A stretch of 16,636 nucleotides of DNA from an uncultured Rickettsiales bacterium (GCA_913046825.1 CAJWTF010000080.1:1-16636), one strand, 5' to 3'. Positions 7,816 to 15,783 are shown, counted from the stretch's first letter. Notes: generated from the letters alone by a model not told the origin. Program-made: numbers and translations.

Positions 7816-7956
7816 TCCTTAATTCTCCTGCAAATTCGTGGCGATTATCGTGGTCCAACCGAGCCGGCGCAATCTTTCCAAGCCGGCCGCCCAGCTTAAG
7901 TTAGTGTGAACGGGACAGCGGACACAAAGCCCGTCCAAATTAAAAGGATCCGACCC
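7816..7956. promoter_or_regulatory. Divergent promoter region between the MlrC and SDR genes
   Basis: This 141-base gap separates two divergent genes and so must hold promoters for both. It contains two copies of AGCCGGC (in 7862-7868 and 7881-7887) about 19 bases apart, which might be an operator, but the copies are short and GC-rich. AAAGGA at 7943-7948 is the ribosome site for the ATG at 7957. Confidence 0.3.
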
Positions 7957-8724
7957 ATGCCAGAATTCGATGGCCGTGTTTCATTTGTTACCGGTGCCGG
8001 CTCGGGGATCGGCGAAGCGATGGCGCTGAAACTGGCAGCGGAGGGTGCCACGGTCATTTGTTCCGACATTAACGAGCAGACCGCGCAAGCCACCGCCGCC
8101 CGTGTCGAAGAACTGGGTGCGAAGGCCGTGGTAAACGCGCTCGACACTGCGGAAGAAGAATCTGTCAAAGAGGCGTTGGCCAAGACCCATCGGGACCTCG
8201 GTCGCCTTGATGTGTTGATGAACAATGCGGGCGTTGCCGGTAAGGATTGGGAGCGGACCACGTCCATCAATCTGTCCGGCGTCTATTACGGGCTTTGCCA
8301 CGGCTGTCCGATCATGGCGGAGCAGGGCGGCGGTGCGGTCGTTAACACCGCGTCGGTCGCGGGGCTCGGTGCGTTGATGCGCCAACAAGTCGACTATCAC
8401 AATGATCCGGCGGCCGTGGAAGGTGTCAGCGCTTATGTCGCCTCAAAGCACGGTGTCGTCGGTTTGACCAGGCAGTTTGCGGTCGCGTTCGGGACGGCGG
8501 GCGTCAGAGTGAACGCCGTTTGTCCGGGCTATATCGAAACCCCGATTATCGCCGAACGGCTGGCGCATGGGGGCGGGCGGGGGTTCCTCCTTGACCTGCA
8601 TCCCATTGGCCGTTTGGGCCAACCGGAGGAAGTGGCAAAGGTAGCCGCCTTCCTTGCCAGTGATGATGCGTCTTTCGTGACTGGTGTCGCGATGCCCGTC
8701 GACGGCGGTTACAGCGCGCGTTAG
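7957..8724 (+). CDS. Short-chain dehydrogenase/reductase (SDR), classical type
   Basis: The 255-residue protein is a classical SDR, a cytosolic NAD(P)-dependent oxidoreductase of alcohols and ketones. It shows the cofactor motif TGAGSGIG (12-19), Asp37 of CSDINE at the end of beta-2 (favouring NAD over NADP), NNAG (89-92), Asn105, Ser133 in NTASVAG, and the catalytic Tyr160-x3-Lys164 in AYVASKHG. VNAVCPGYIETP and the terminal FVTGVAMPVDGGYSAR are standard. Between Ser133 and Tyr160 the loop (about 141-157) is longer than usual and probably shapes substrate choice. I chose ATG 7957 because AAAGGA lies 8 bases upstream and MPEFDGRVSFVTG is the usual family start; a GTG at 7906 would add 17 unmatched residues. 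The aldo/keto reductase follows after 104 bases on the same strand. Confidence 0.93.
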   Translation: MPEFDGRVSFVTGAGSGIGEAMALKLAAEGATVICSDINEQTAQATAARVEELGAKAVVNALDTAEEESVKEALAKTHRDLGRLDVLMNNAGVAGKDWERTTSINLSGVYYGLCHGCPIMAEQGGGAVVNTASVAGLGALMRQQVDYHNDPAAVEGVSAYVASKHGVVGLTRQFAVAFGTAGVRVNAVCPGYIETPIIAERLAHGGGRGFLLDLHPIGRLGQPEEVAKVAAFLASDDASFVTGVAMPVDGGYSAR

Positions 8725-8828
8725 AGGGGCGGTGCTTGCCTCGTCCTAAGCCTGTTGAAGGATGACATAACGGCCCGATCGGTCTACATCGAAAGTAATA
8801 ACCCACTCGCGGAATAAGGACACTCTTC

Positions 8829-9776
8829 ATGCAAAATCGCCAACTCGGAACGTCATCGCTTGAGGTTTCGCCCCTTTGTTTCGGCTGCAACGTCTTTGGT
8901 TGGACGGCAGACGAGGAAATGTCGTTCCGGTTGCTCGACGGATGGCTCGACGCTGGGTTCAATTTCTACGATACGGCGGATGTTTATTCCCGTTGGCATG
9001 ACGGCAATGAAGGCGGTGAGTCAGAGACCATCATGGGCAAATGGCTGGCCAGCCGGGGTGGGCGCGACAAGATCGTGTTGGCGACGAAGTTCGGTATGGA
9101 CATGGGTGACGGTAAGGTCGGCCTGTCGCCGGAATATATGGTGAGGGCGGTGGAAGATTCGCTGCGCCGACTGCAGACTGACTATATCGATCTCTACCAA
9201 TCCCATAAGGATGATGAGAACACACCCGTGGACGCGACTCTCGAGGCTTATGCGAAGTTGATCGAGCAGGGCAAGGTGCGGGAGATCGGCGCGTCGAATT
9301 TCTCCGCCACGCGGATGAAGGAAGCACTCGACGCCAGCGAGACGAAGGGACTGCCGCGCTATCAGAGCCTGCAACCGCTCTACAGCCTGGTCGAACGCGA
9401 TACGTTCGAGGGTGATTTGGAAGATTTGTGCGCCGCCGAGAATGTCGGCGTGATCGGCTTCTATTCGCTGGCCAGTGGGTTTCTTACTGGGAAATATCGC
9501 TCGAAGGCGGACATGGAAGGCCGCATCCGTGCGCCGCGTGTCGAGAAATATGTGACCGAGGACGGATTCCGCGTACTCGACGCCTTGAACGCGGTGGCCA
9601 AGAAGCACAACGCGAAGATGGGACAAGTGGCTCTGGCATGGCTGATGGCACGGCCGAGCGTGACCTCGCCGATCGCGAGTGCGACCAATATGGATCAATT
9701 GGTGGAACTGACCGCGACGGTGGCACTATCGCTCGATGCGGACGACATCGCGAAGATCGATGAAGCGAGCAAATGA
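8829..9776 (+). CDS. Aldo/keto reductase
   Basis: The 315-residue protein is an NADPH-type aldo/keto reductase with a TIM-barrel fold that reduces aldehydes or ketones in the cytosol. The catalytic tetrad is visible: Asp48 and Tyr53 in FYDTADVYS, Lys87 in LATKFG and His126 in LYQSHKDD. Further family marks are GWLDAGFNFYDTADVY, SLRRLQTDYIDLY, IEQGKVREIGASNFS and GQVALAWLMARP with a C-terminal IASATNMDQL cofactor loop. It most resembles the general-stress/YghZ-like branch. ATAAGGA at 8814-8820 sits 8 bases before the ATG. Its TGA stop (9774-9776) overlaps the ATG (9773-9775) of the selenoprotein gene that follows, so the two are translationally coupled. That context supports a role in handling reactive carbonyls. 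Confidence 0.94.
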   Translation: MQNRQLGTSSLEVSPLCFGCNVFGWTADEEMSFRLLDGWLDAGFNFYDTADVYSRWHDGNEGGESETIMGKWLASRGGRDKIVLATKFGMDMGDGKVGLSPEYMVRAVEDSLRRLQTDYIDLYQSHKDDENTPVDATLEAYAKLIEQGKVREIGASNFSATRMKEALDASETKGLPRYQSLQPLYSLVERDTFEGDLEDLCAAENVGVIGFYSLASGFLTGKYRSKADMEGRIRAPRVEKYVTEDGFRVLDALNAVAKKHNAKMGQVALAWLMARPSVTSPIASATNMDQLVELTATVALSLDADDIAKIDEASK

Positions 9777-10192
9777 CCGAGTATTCCGGGCATTGCCTAT
9801 GCGGCGCGGTAAGCTTCACCGCGACTGACGTCGAGGCTAAGCATCACGCCTGACATTGTGAGATGTGCCGCCGATGGGCGGGAAGTCCGCTTTTGGCGAC
9901 ATCCGCCGCAGGAGCCGTCTTCGCCGGAGACGAAAATATCGGCATCTACGATTCGTCGGAATGGGCGGAGCGCGGTTTCTGCAAGATCTGCGGGTCGAAC
10001 CTGTTCTATCGATTGAAGGCGACTGGCGGATATCACATGCCGGTCGGCGTGTTCGACGATCAATCTGTTTTTCGGATTACAGGTGAGATTTTCATCGACC
10101 GCAAACCGCCCGGCTATGATTTTGCCGGAGACCATCCCCGCCTTACCGAGGCAGAGACAATGGCGATGTTTGAGGAAAGCGGCGATACATAG
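9773..10192 (+). CDS. GFA-family zinc protein, predicted selenoprotein (Sec27)
   Basis: Reading through one in-frame TGA (9851-9853) gives 139 residues, the normal length of GFA (glutathione-dependent formaldehyde-activating/CENP-V) proteins. The start MTEYSGHCLCGAVSFTA gives the first cysteine pair C8-x-C10, paired with C70-x2-C73 in GFCKICGSNL as the structural zinc site. The second site is normally A-C-H-C-x2-C-R-R-W; here it reads A26-U27-H28-C29-x2-C32-RRW, so Sec replaces the first ligand of the catalytic zinc. GVFDDQ and DRKPPGYDFAGDHPRLTE follow the family pattern. Known family roles are adding glutathione to formaldehyde and related thiol-adduct chemistry; the substrate here is unknown. 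The ATG overlaps the aldo/keto reductase stop as ATGA, supporting this start. Starting at ATG 9863 would remove both C8-C10 and two of three catalytic ligands. A nonsense mutation is the alternative. Confidence 0.82.
9851..9853 (+). other. TGA read as selenocysteine in the GFA-like gene
   Basis: This TGA lies between GCC (Ala26) and CAT-TGT (His28-Cys29), the exact place where the family's conserved C-H-C-x2-C motif begins with Cys. TGA differs from both Cys codons (TGT, TGC) at the third base only. Downstream family sequence continues in the same frame to the stop at 10190-10192. Confidence 0.8.
9862..9887 (+). promoter_or_regulatory. Candidate bacterial SECIS hairpin for the Sec codon at 9851-9853
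   Basis: CCGCC (9868-9872) pairs with GGCGG (9877-9881) around the loop GATG (9873-9876). Below it, three outer pairs (9862-9864 with 9885-9887, one G-T) and a T-A pair (9866 with 9883) extend the stem across two purine mismatches. The loop begins 19 bases after the TGA and its first base is G, as described for bacterial SECIS elements. A competing hairpin, GCGG (9878-9881) with CCGC (9887-9890), loop GAAGT, also satisfies the distance and loop-G rules, so the precise fold is uncertain. Confidence 0.6.
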
Positions 10193-10252
10193 AATTATGC
10201 ATCGCTCCCTGGTCGCAGAACCGGGGCCTAGTCCAACTCGTTCGCTCTTAAT

Positions 10253-10275
10253 CCCGGATCGCTGACGCGTCCGGG
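10253..10275. terminator. GC-rich hairpin between convergent genes
   Basis: CCCGGA (10253-10258) pairs with TCCGGG (10270-10275). Inside, CGC (10260-10262) pairs with GCG (10267-10269) around a TGAC loop, leaving one bulged T. It lies between the ends of the GFA selenoprotein and the PhoX-type gene, where a terminator serving both strands is expected. Neither flank has a real T run, so termination might rely on other factors. The rest of 10193-10293 shows nothing else. Confidence 0.4.
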
Positions 10276-10293
10276 AAACGTTATTGGTCGTCG

Positions 10294-12159
10294 CTAGCCG
10301 ATGACCTCACCATCATCGCGCGCGATAGCGATGATTGACGATCGCGGCGGCGCGTCGCCGCAATCTGGGAAATGGCTCCCACCCTTAGCCCCCGGATGCT
10401 GAATGCCGACGAAGAGCGTCTTTTTATCGGCACTCCAAGTGAGGCCGGTGACTTCGCATTCCCGGGGCCCCACCATGAATCGTCGGATCTCACCGCTCAT
10501 GGGATCGCCGACCAGCATCTGATTATTGCCTTGGCCCTCGTAATCTCCGGTATCCGTATCCTTGCCGTCGGTTCTAATCCAAAGGCGACCCTGTGTGTCG
10601 AATGAAAGCCCGTCTGGAGAGTTAAACATGTTCTCAGGCGTGATGTTCTTCGAGCCAGCATGGGCATCATCGTGAACCTGAGGGTTTCCAGCTAAAGCAA
10701 AAAAATTCCACGAAAAAGCCGTGCTGGCATGATCTCCTTCATCAGGGTGCCAGCGCACAATTTGGCCGTATATGTTGCGTGTGCGTGGATTAGGCCCGCC
10801 GACAGGAGTCGCGTCGCCGCCGCGATTGGGTTTGCGGCCTCGATTCTTGTTATTCGTTAGGCAAACATAGACTTCCGCACCGCTCGGATGAGCCGCGATC
10901 CATTCGGGCCGATCCATTGTCGTCGCCTGCACCGCCGACGCGGCCAATCGAGTATGAATACAAATATCAGCGATGGAGGAAAGACCCGTTGTCTCAGGTG
11001 TGAGGGGGAGCCATTCGCCGCGCCCGTCCTCATTGAATTTTGCCGCGTAGAGTGTTCCTCGATCGAGCAATGTGTTCGTTTCCGAGTCTTCAAGATACGG
11101 CTGTTCGCTCACAAACTTGTAGAGAAATTCGCCTCGCTCATCGTCTCCCATGTAAACGACGACATGGCGGTTAGCCGACAGTACGACTTCCGCATTCTCG
11201 TGTTTCATCCGGCCGAGAGCCGTTCGTTTTTGCGGTGTTGATGCCGGGTCAAGTGGATCAATTTCCACGACATATCCGAATCGATTTGGCTCATTCAGGG
11301 TTTTTGCGATATCGAAACGATCATCGGCGCTGGCCCATCTATAACCCCAATCCTTGTGCTTTATCCCATATCGGGCAAGCTCAGATGGGATGATGGTCTC
11401 CGGATCGCTGCTGGAGAAGTAGGCGTTGAAATTTTCTTCACATGTCAAATAAGTCCCCCAGGGCGTGAGTCCGCAACCGCAATTATTAAAGGTCCCCAAT
11501 GCCATTACGCCGTCTGGGTCAGCGTCGGTTTTCAGCAGAAGGTGACCCCGAGCCGGTCCGCGGATGTCCATAGGAGTATCAGCGGTAATGCGACGGTTGT
11601 AGGGGGAGTTTTGGGTAATCGCCCATCGGCCAAATTTTGTTTCGATTTCGAAAATGCTGATGCCATGCGCGGCTTTGCCTTTGCGGACATCGTCCGCGTT
11701 CTCAGGCCGCTTAGACCAGCGGTTGGCGTATATATTGGCGCGATTTACGAACTCGTTATTGACTACGAGGATGTTTTTCCTCTCACTTCGGAAGAGCAAC
11801 ATACCGTCGACATTATCGCCGAGGGCGCGTTCCTGGCTGGCGCCAGTTCCACGGCTAACGGGATCGAAAGATGCCGCGTCGGACCACAGCGGATCACCCC
11901 AGCGGGCCACGATATGCCAATTGTAACCCACTGGAACCGTGATCGTATCGAAGCGGTTCGCCATTACGGGGGCAAATCCGAAACGATCCGCTGGTCCGGC
12001 ACCTGCAAGCTTTGTAGCCAGCGTGCTCGCGACCAGTGCAAAGGCACCGATGCCGACACCGCGCTCGAGAACTGACCGCCGTGAAACGTCCTGCTCGATA
12101 AGGCGAGTGAGGTCGGAGGTTGAGCGATTTTGGAATTTTGTTTCTGTTGTCGCGGTCAT
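10294..12159 (-). CDS. phoX: PhoX-family (DUF839) phosphatase, Tat-exported
   Basis: The 621-residue protein is a PhoX-type alkaline phosphatase, a monomeric beta-propeller enzyme of the periplasm that uses calcium and iron and frees phosphate from esters when phosphate is scarce. The N-terminus has a twin-arginine signal, SRRSVLERGVGIGAFALVAS (26-45). Family motifs include NNCGCGLTPWGTYLTCEENF (225-244, with the Cys that may bind iron), GRMKHENAEVV, YMGDDERGEFLYKFV, NSPDGLSFDTQGRLWIRTDG and TGLTWSADKKTLFVGIQHPG. The length is normal. ATG 12159 (reverse) is preferred over TTG 12162 directly before it; the ribosome site is weak. Regulation by PhoB would be expected, but I find no clear Pho box upstream. 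It is divergent from the leuCD-like operon. Some DUF839 proteins lack proven phosphatase activity, so the exact reaction is less sure than the family. Confidence 0.88.
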   Translation of the reverse strand: MTATTETKFQNRSTSDLTRLIEQDVSRRSVLERGVGIGAFALVASTLATKLAGAGPADRFGFAPVMANRFDTITVPVGYNWHIVARWGDPLWSDAASFDPVSRGTGASQERALGDNVDGMLLFRSERKNILVVNNEFVNRANIYANRWSKRPENADDVRKGKAAHGISIFEIETKFGRWAITQNSPYNRRITADTPMDIRGPARGHLLLKTDADPDGVMALGTFNNCGCGLTPWGTYLTCEENFNAYFSSSDPETIIPSELARYGIKHKDWGYRWASADDRFDIAKTLNEPNRFGYVVEIDPLDPASTPQKRTALGRMKHENAEVVLSANRHVVVYMGDDERGEFLYKFVSEQPYLEDSETNTLLDRGTLYAAKFNEDGRGEWLPLTPETTGLSSIADICIHTRLAASAVQATTMDRPEWIAAHPSGAEVYVCLTNNKNRGRKPNRGGDATPVGGPNPRTRNIYGQIVRWHPDEGDHASTAFSWNFFALAGNPQVHDDAHAGSKNITPENMFNSPDGLSFDTQGRLWIRTDGKDTDTGDYEGQGNNQMLVGDPMSGEIRRFMVGPRECEVTGLTWSADKKTLFVGIQHPGAKGGSHFPDCGDAPPRSSIIAIARDDGEVIG

Positions 12160-12338
12160 CAAAAAATCCGGCGGTCTTCATGAGTGGCGAGCGGGAATGA
12201 ACTACAGTTGTTACGTTATAAAACGGTTACAGTGCGGTGGACGAATTTTTAATGTGAACCGGTGTCGATTGCTATCCGGGGGGCGGAACCTAACTTTTCC
12301 TGTTAAGCCAACAAGCATTTTATAAGAGGACTATGGCC
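12160..12338. promoter_or_regulatory. Divergent promoter region between phoX and the leuCD-like operon
   Basis: This 179-base gap drives two divergent units. An AT-rich core at 12205-12231 has GTTAC twice in direct orientation (12210-12214 and 12226-12230), with TATAAA (12217-12222) between them. This could be a -10 region flanked by regulator half-sites. The repeats are 16 bases apart, which does not match the 11-base period of Pho boxes. AAGAGGA at 12324-12330 is the ribosome site of the first leuC copy. No attenuator-type leucine-rich leader peptide is visible. Confidence 0.35.
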
Positions 12339-13742
12339 ATGGCCGGCAAGACTCTTTTCGAGAAAATTTGGGACCGTCACGTGATCGCGGAGCGCGAGGG
12401 CGGGCAGTCCTTGGTCTATATCGACCGTCATCTCTGTCACGACGGTTCGTTCAACGCATTCGGGCAATTGCGCGAGCATGGGCGGGATGTCCGCAGGCCG
12501 GCGCAAACCTTTGCGACACCGGATCATTACACACCGACCGGCTCGACCGATCTGCGGGATGTGCCGGATCCCCGCGCGCACGAGATTTCCACCGCTATCG
12601 ACAAGAACTGCGCGGATTTCGGCGTGACGCTATTCCCTTGGGGCGACGACCGTCAGGGCATCGCCCACGTAGTCGGCCCGGAACAGGGGATTACGCTGCC
12701 GGGTATCATGCTGTGTTGCGGGGACAGTCATACCTCGACCCATGGCGCGCTTGGCTGCATCTCCTTCGGCATCGGGGCGTCGGAAGTGGCGCATGTGATG
12801 GCGACGCAATGCATCTGGCAGCGCCGCCCGAAGACGATGCGGATCACGGTCGATGGCAAGCTGGGTTTCGGTGTCACGGGCAAGGACGTCATCATCGCCA
12901 TAATCCGCCAAATCAGCGCGGCGGGTGGCACCGGTCACGCCATTGAATATGCGGGATCGGCAATCGAAAACCTGTCCATGGAAGGCCGTTTGACGCTTTG
13001 CAATATGACGATCGAGGCGGGCTCGCGGATCGGCATGGTGGCGCCTGACGAGAAGACGCTGGAATACGTCAAGGGACGCCCCTTTGCGCCGACCGGTGAC
13101 AATTGGGACAAGGCTGAGGCGTTCTGGCGCTCGCTCCCGTCGGACGATGACGCAGTCTTCGATACCGAACACACGGTGGACGGCAACGCTATCGCGCCGA
13201 TGGTGACCTGGGGTAATTCCCCGCAATGGGCGGCCCCGGTGACCGATGTCATTCCCGAACCGTCATCCGAGACAGATGTGGAGAAGCGCGCGGAGATGGT
13301 CGACACGCTAGATTACATGGACCTGAAGCCGGGCACCGCGATCACCGACATCAAGGTGGATAAGGTTTTTATCGGCTCTTGCACCAACGCGCGGATCGAG
13401 GATTTGCGATCTGCCGCCGCAGTCGCCAAAGGCCGACGAGCGGTGGTCTCGACATTGATTTCGCCTGGCTCCGGTCTCGTGAAGAAACAGGCGGAGGCAG
13501 AGGGGCTCGACAAAATTTTCACGGACGCGGGAATGGAATGGCGGATGCCCGGGTGCTCAATGTGCGTCGGCATGAACGGCGATCTACTGGAGCCGGGCGA
13601 GCGGTCGGCCTCGACCAGCAACCGAAACTTTCGGGGCCGGCAAGGCCAAGGCAGCCGCACCCATTTGGTGAGCCCGGCGATGGCGGCGGCGGCGGCGGTC
13701 ACCGGCACCTTTGCCGATGTGCGCAAGTTGATGGAGGACTAG
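12339..13742 (+). CDS. leuC: 3-isopropylmalate dehydratase large subunit-like, copy 1
   Basis: This 467-residue aconitase-family protein would bind a 4Fe-4S cluster and, with its LeuD partner, isomerise 2-isopropylmalate to 3-isopropylmalate or hydrate a related acid in the cytosol. Cluster ligands are Cys348 (GSCTNARIEDLR) and Cys406/Cys409 (PGCSMC). It keeps IDRHL (28-32), FATPDH, CGDSHTSTHGALG and the C-terminal GERSASTSNRNFRGRQ and SRTHLVSPAMAAAAAV, so it is the more LeuC-like of the two copies. The stretch after FATPDH (SFNAF earlier, then TGSTDLRDVPDPR) departs from enteric LeuC. I chose ATG 12339 because AAGAGGA lies 8 bases upstream and the protein then starts MAGKTLF like copy 2; ATG 12333 is only 2 bases from the ribosome site. 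It is first of a tight four-gene operon with no leuA or leuB in view. Confidence 0.9.
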   Translation: MAGKTLFEKIWDRHVIAEREGGQSLVYIDRHLCHDGSFNAFGQLREHGRDVRRPAQTFATPDHYTPTGSTDLRDVPDPRAHEISTAIDKNCADFGVTLFPWGDDRQGIAHVVGPEQGITLPGIMLCCGDSHTSTHGALGCISFGIGASEVAHVMATQCIWQRRPKTMRITVDGKLGFGVTGKDVIIAIIRQISAAGGTGHAIEYAGSAIENLSMEGRLTLCNMTIEAGSRIGMVAPDEKTLEYVKGRPFAPTGDNWDKAEAFWRSLPSDDDAVFDTEHTVDGNAIAPMVTWGNSPQWAAPVTDVIPEPSSETDVEKRAEMVDTLDYMDLKPGTAITDIKVDKVFIGSCTNARIEDLRSAAAVAKGRRAVVSTLISPGSGLVKKQAEAEGLDKIFTDAGMEWRMPGCSMCVGMNGDLLEPGERSASTSNRNFRGRQGQGSRTHLVSPAMAAAAAVTGTFADVRKLMED

Positions 13743-13745
13743 AAG

Positions 13746-14348
13746 ATGGAAGCGTTCACGACATTCAAGGGTATCGGTATCCCCATTGACATCATCAATT
13801 GCGATACCGATCAAATCATCCCGGCGCGTTTCCTCCGGCGTGACCGGACCGATCCGGAAATGCCGAATTTCCTTTGGCACGATTTGCGGGAGAATCCGGA
13901 TTTCATCTTCAACAAGCCTCCCTTTAACAAGGGCAAGGTGGTCGTCGCCGATATCAATTGGGGATGCGGTTCTTCGCGCGAAGGGGCTGTGTATGCGCTG
14001 AACGCCAATGGTATTCGGGCCGTCGTCGCACCGAGTTTCGGCGATATTCATTACAACAATTGCCTGAAATGGGGTGTCCTGCCGGTGCGGCTCTCGCGTG
14101 ATGATTGTGATAAGTTGCGCCAGCAATTGCATGATGAGCCGGGAGCGGAAATTGCCTTCGATCTGGAGGCACAGTCCGCGACGGGGCCGGACGGCACGAC
14201 CTATAGCTTCGAAATTGACCCGTTCGATAAATACCGCATGTTGAACGGACTTGACGATTACGGGGTGACGCGGGAATACGACGCGCAATTTGACGCCTTC
14301 GAAGCAAAACATAAGGCTGAATACGATTGGCTGTACGTGAAAGCCTAA
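13746..14348 (+). CDS. leuD: 3-isopropylmalate dehydratase small subunit-like, copy 1
   Basis: The 200-residue swivel-domain subunit has the usual LeuD length and completes the active site of the large subunit encoded 3 bases upstream. Recognisable blocks are IDIINCDTDQIIPARFL (14-30), the substrate-binding NWGCGSSREGAVYAL (71-85), VVAPSFGDIHYNNC and the C-terminal IDPFDKYRMLNGLDDYGVT. Enteric LeuD has His after the Glu of SSRE; here that residue is Gly80, a pattern that to my recollection occurs in a separate alphaproteobacterial LeuD branch. GGAGGA at 13733-13738 lies inside the end of leuC and serves the ATG at 13746, showing coupled translation. Substrate could be isopropylmalate or a related branched malate. 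Confidence 0.9.
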   Translation: MEAFTTFKGIGIPIDIINCDTDQIIPARFLRRDRTDPEMPNFLWHDLRENPDFIFNKPPFNKGKVVVADINWGCGSSREGAVYALNANGIRAVVAPSFGDIHYNNCLKWGVLPVRLSRDDCDKLRQQLHDEPGAEIAFDLEAQSATGPDGTTYSFEIDPFDKYRMLNGLDDYGVTREYDAQFDAFEAKHKAEYDWLYVKA

Positions 14349-14376
14349 CAGCGCTGCCGTCAAGGAGAGAGAACGC

Positions 14377-15783
14377 ATGGCTGGGAAGACTTTATTCCAG
14401 AAGATTTGGGACAATCATGTTGTCGTCGCGCGTGACGACGGGAAAACGCTACTCTATGTGGACCGTCAATTACTACCGGATTGGCAGCACCGTGCGTTTG
14501 ATGCGTTGGTGGATCAGGGCCGTACGGTGCGGAAGCCGAAACAGAATTTCGCGATGCCTGATCACAGTGTGCCGACCACGGTGACGACGGTCGAGGAAAT
14601 CACAGAAGACGTGATGCGCGTCCCGGTCGAGGAGTTGGCACGGCACTCGAAGAATTTCGGTGTCGTGCATTTCGACCTAACGGACGAGCGCCACGGCATC
14701 GTTCATGTAGTGGGACCGGAGCAAGGCATCACCCTTCCGGGTCTGATTGTGGTCTGTGGCGATTCTCATACCTCGACCAATGGTGCGCTCGGCTGCATCG
14801 CTTTCGGCATCGGCACGTCGGAAGTGGAGCATGTGTTGGCGACGCAGACAATTTGGCAGGAGATGCCAAAACAGATGCGCGTCAATATTGAGGGCGAACT
14901 CGGCTATGGCGTTACCGCAAAGGATGTCATCCTTGCGGTCATCGGTAAGATTGGCACCGCGGGCGGCACCGGCTACGCCATCGAATTTGCGGGCTCGGCG
15001 ATCTCTGCGATGTCGATGGAAGGCCGCATGACGATGAGCAACATGACCATCGAGGCGGGTGCCCGCTTCGGCCTCATGCCGGTCGATGACAAGGCCATCG
15101 ACTATGTAAAGGGCCGTCCCTATGCGCCGACTGGCGAGAAGTGGGAGCAGGCAGTATCCGCGTGGCGCGATATGCAGTCGGACGACGATGCGGTATTCGA
15201 CCGTGAAGTAACATTGAATGCCTCTGAAATCGCACCGATGGTGAGTTGGGGCACCAGTCCGCAGGACGTGATCCAGGTGACTGACAATGTGCCGGACCCA
15301 GCCCAGGAGGACGATAGCGACCGCAAGACGGATATCGCCAGCTCGCTTGAATATATGGATTTGAAACCGGGTATGGCGATGACAGATATCAAGGTCGACA
15401 AGGTGTTTGTCGGAGCCTGCACGAACGCACGGATCGAGGATTTGCGCGCTGCTGCGGCGGTTGCGAAGGGGCGTAAGGCCCAAGTTGAAACCTTGATCGT
15501 GCCAGGCTCTGGATTGGTGAAGAAGCAGGCGGAAGTCGAAGGGCTCGATAAGATCTTTATCGAAGCGGGTATGGAATGGCGCCAACCCGGCTGTTCCATG
15601 TGTTGTGCTCTGAACGGCGATATCGTGGGCTCCGGTGAGAGGGTCGCGGCAACCAACAACCGTAATTTCAGAGGGCGTCAGGGACCTGGCAGCCGCACGC
15701 ATCTGGTCAGCCCGACAATGGCCGTGGCCGCCTCGGTGACCGGTCGAATCACCGACGTGCGTAAGTTGATGGAGGACGCGTAA
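14377..15783 (+). CDS. leuC: 3-isopropylmalate dehydratase large subunit-like, copy 2 (divergent)
   Basis: This 468-residue paralogue of copy 1 is colinear with it, with few indels. By eye roughly three in five residues are shared. Cluster cysteines are kept at the same positions (348, 406, 409: ACTNARIEDLR and PGCSMC). It differs at places that are conserved in LeuC: IDRHL becomes VDRQLLPD (28-35), STHG becomes STNG, GSCTN becomes GACTN, and GERSASTSNRNF becomes GERVAATNNRNF. These changes lie in or near substrate-facing motifs, so I think this copy acts on a different hydroxy-acid, such as a citraconate- or dimethylmaleate-type compound, but no substrate can be read from sequence. AAGGAG (14362-14367) sits 9 bases before the ATG, and the gap to copy-1 leuD is 28 bases. 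Confidence 0.88.
   Translation: MAGKTLFQKIWDNHVVVARDDGKTLLYVDRQLLPDWQHRAFDALVDQGRTVRKPKQNFAMPDHSVPTTVTTVEEITEDVMRVPVEELARHSKNFGVVHFDLTDERHGIVHVVGPEQGITLPGLIVVCGDSHTSTNGALGCIAFGIGTSEVEHVLATQTIWQEMPKQMRVNIEGELGYGVTAKDVILAVIGKIGTAGGTGYAIEFAGSAISAMSMEGRMTMSNMTIEAGARFGLMPVDDKAIDYVKGRPYAPTGEKWEQAVSAWRDMQSDDDAVFDREVTLNASEIAPMVSWGTSPQDVIQVTDNVPDPAQEDDSDRKTDIASSLEYMDLKPGMAMTDIKVDKVFVGACTNARIEDLRAAAAVAKGRKAQVETLIVPGSGLVKKQAEVEGLDKIFIEAGMEWRQPGCSMCCALNGDIVGSGERVAATNNRNFRGRQGPGSRTHLVSPTMAVAASVTGRITDVRKLMEDA

Noticed and set aside
9863..10192. A shorter GFA-like gene starting at ATG 9863
   Set aside because: It would lose C8, C10 and two catalytic zinc ligands, and there is no ribosome site before 9863. 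The ATGA overlap at 9773 is the better start.
12201..12231. A Pho box upstream of phoX
   Set aside because: The sequence has CTGTAAC on the minus strand but no second half-site 11 bases away, so it does not meet the usual Pho box pattern.
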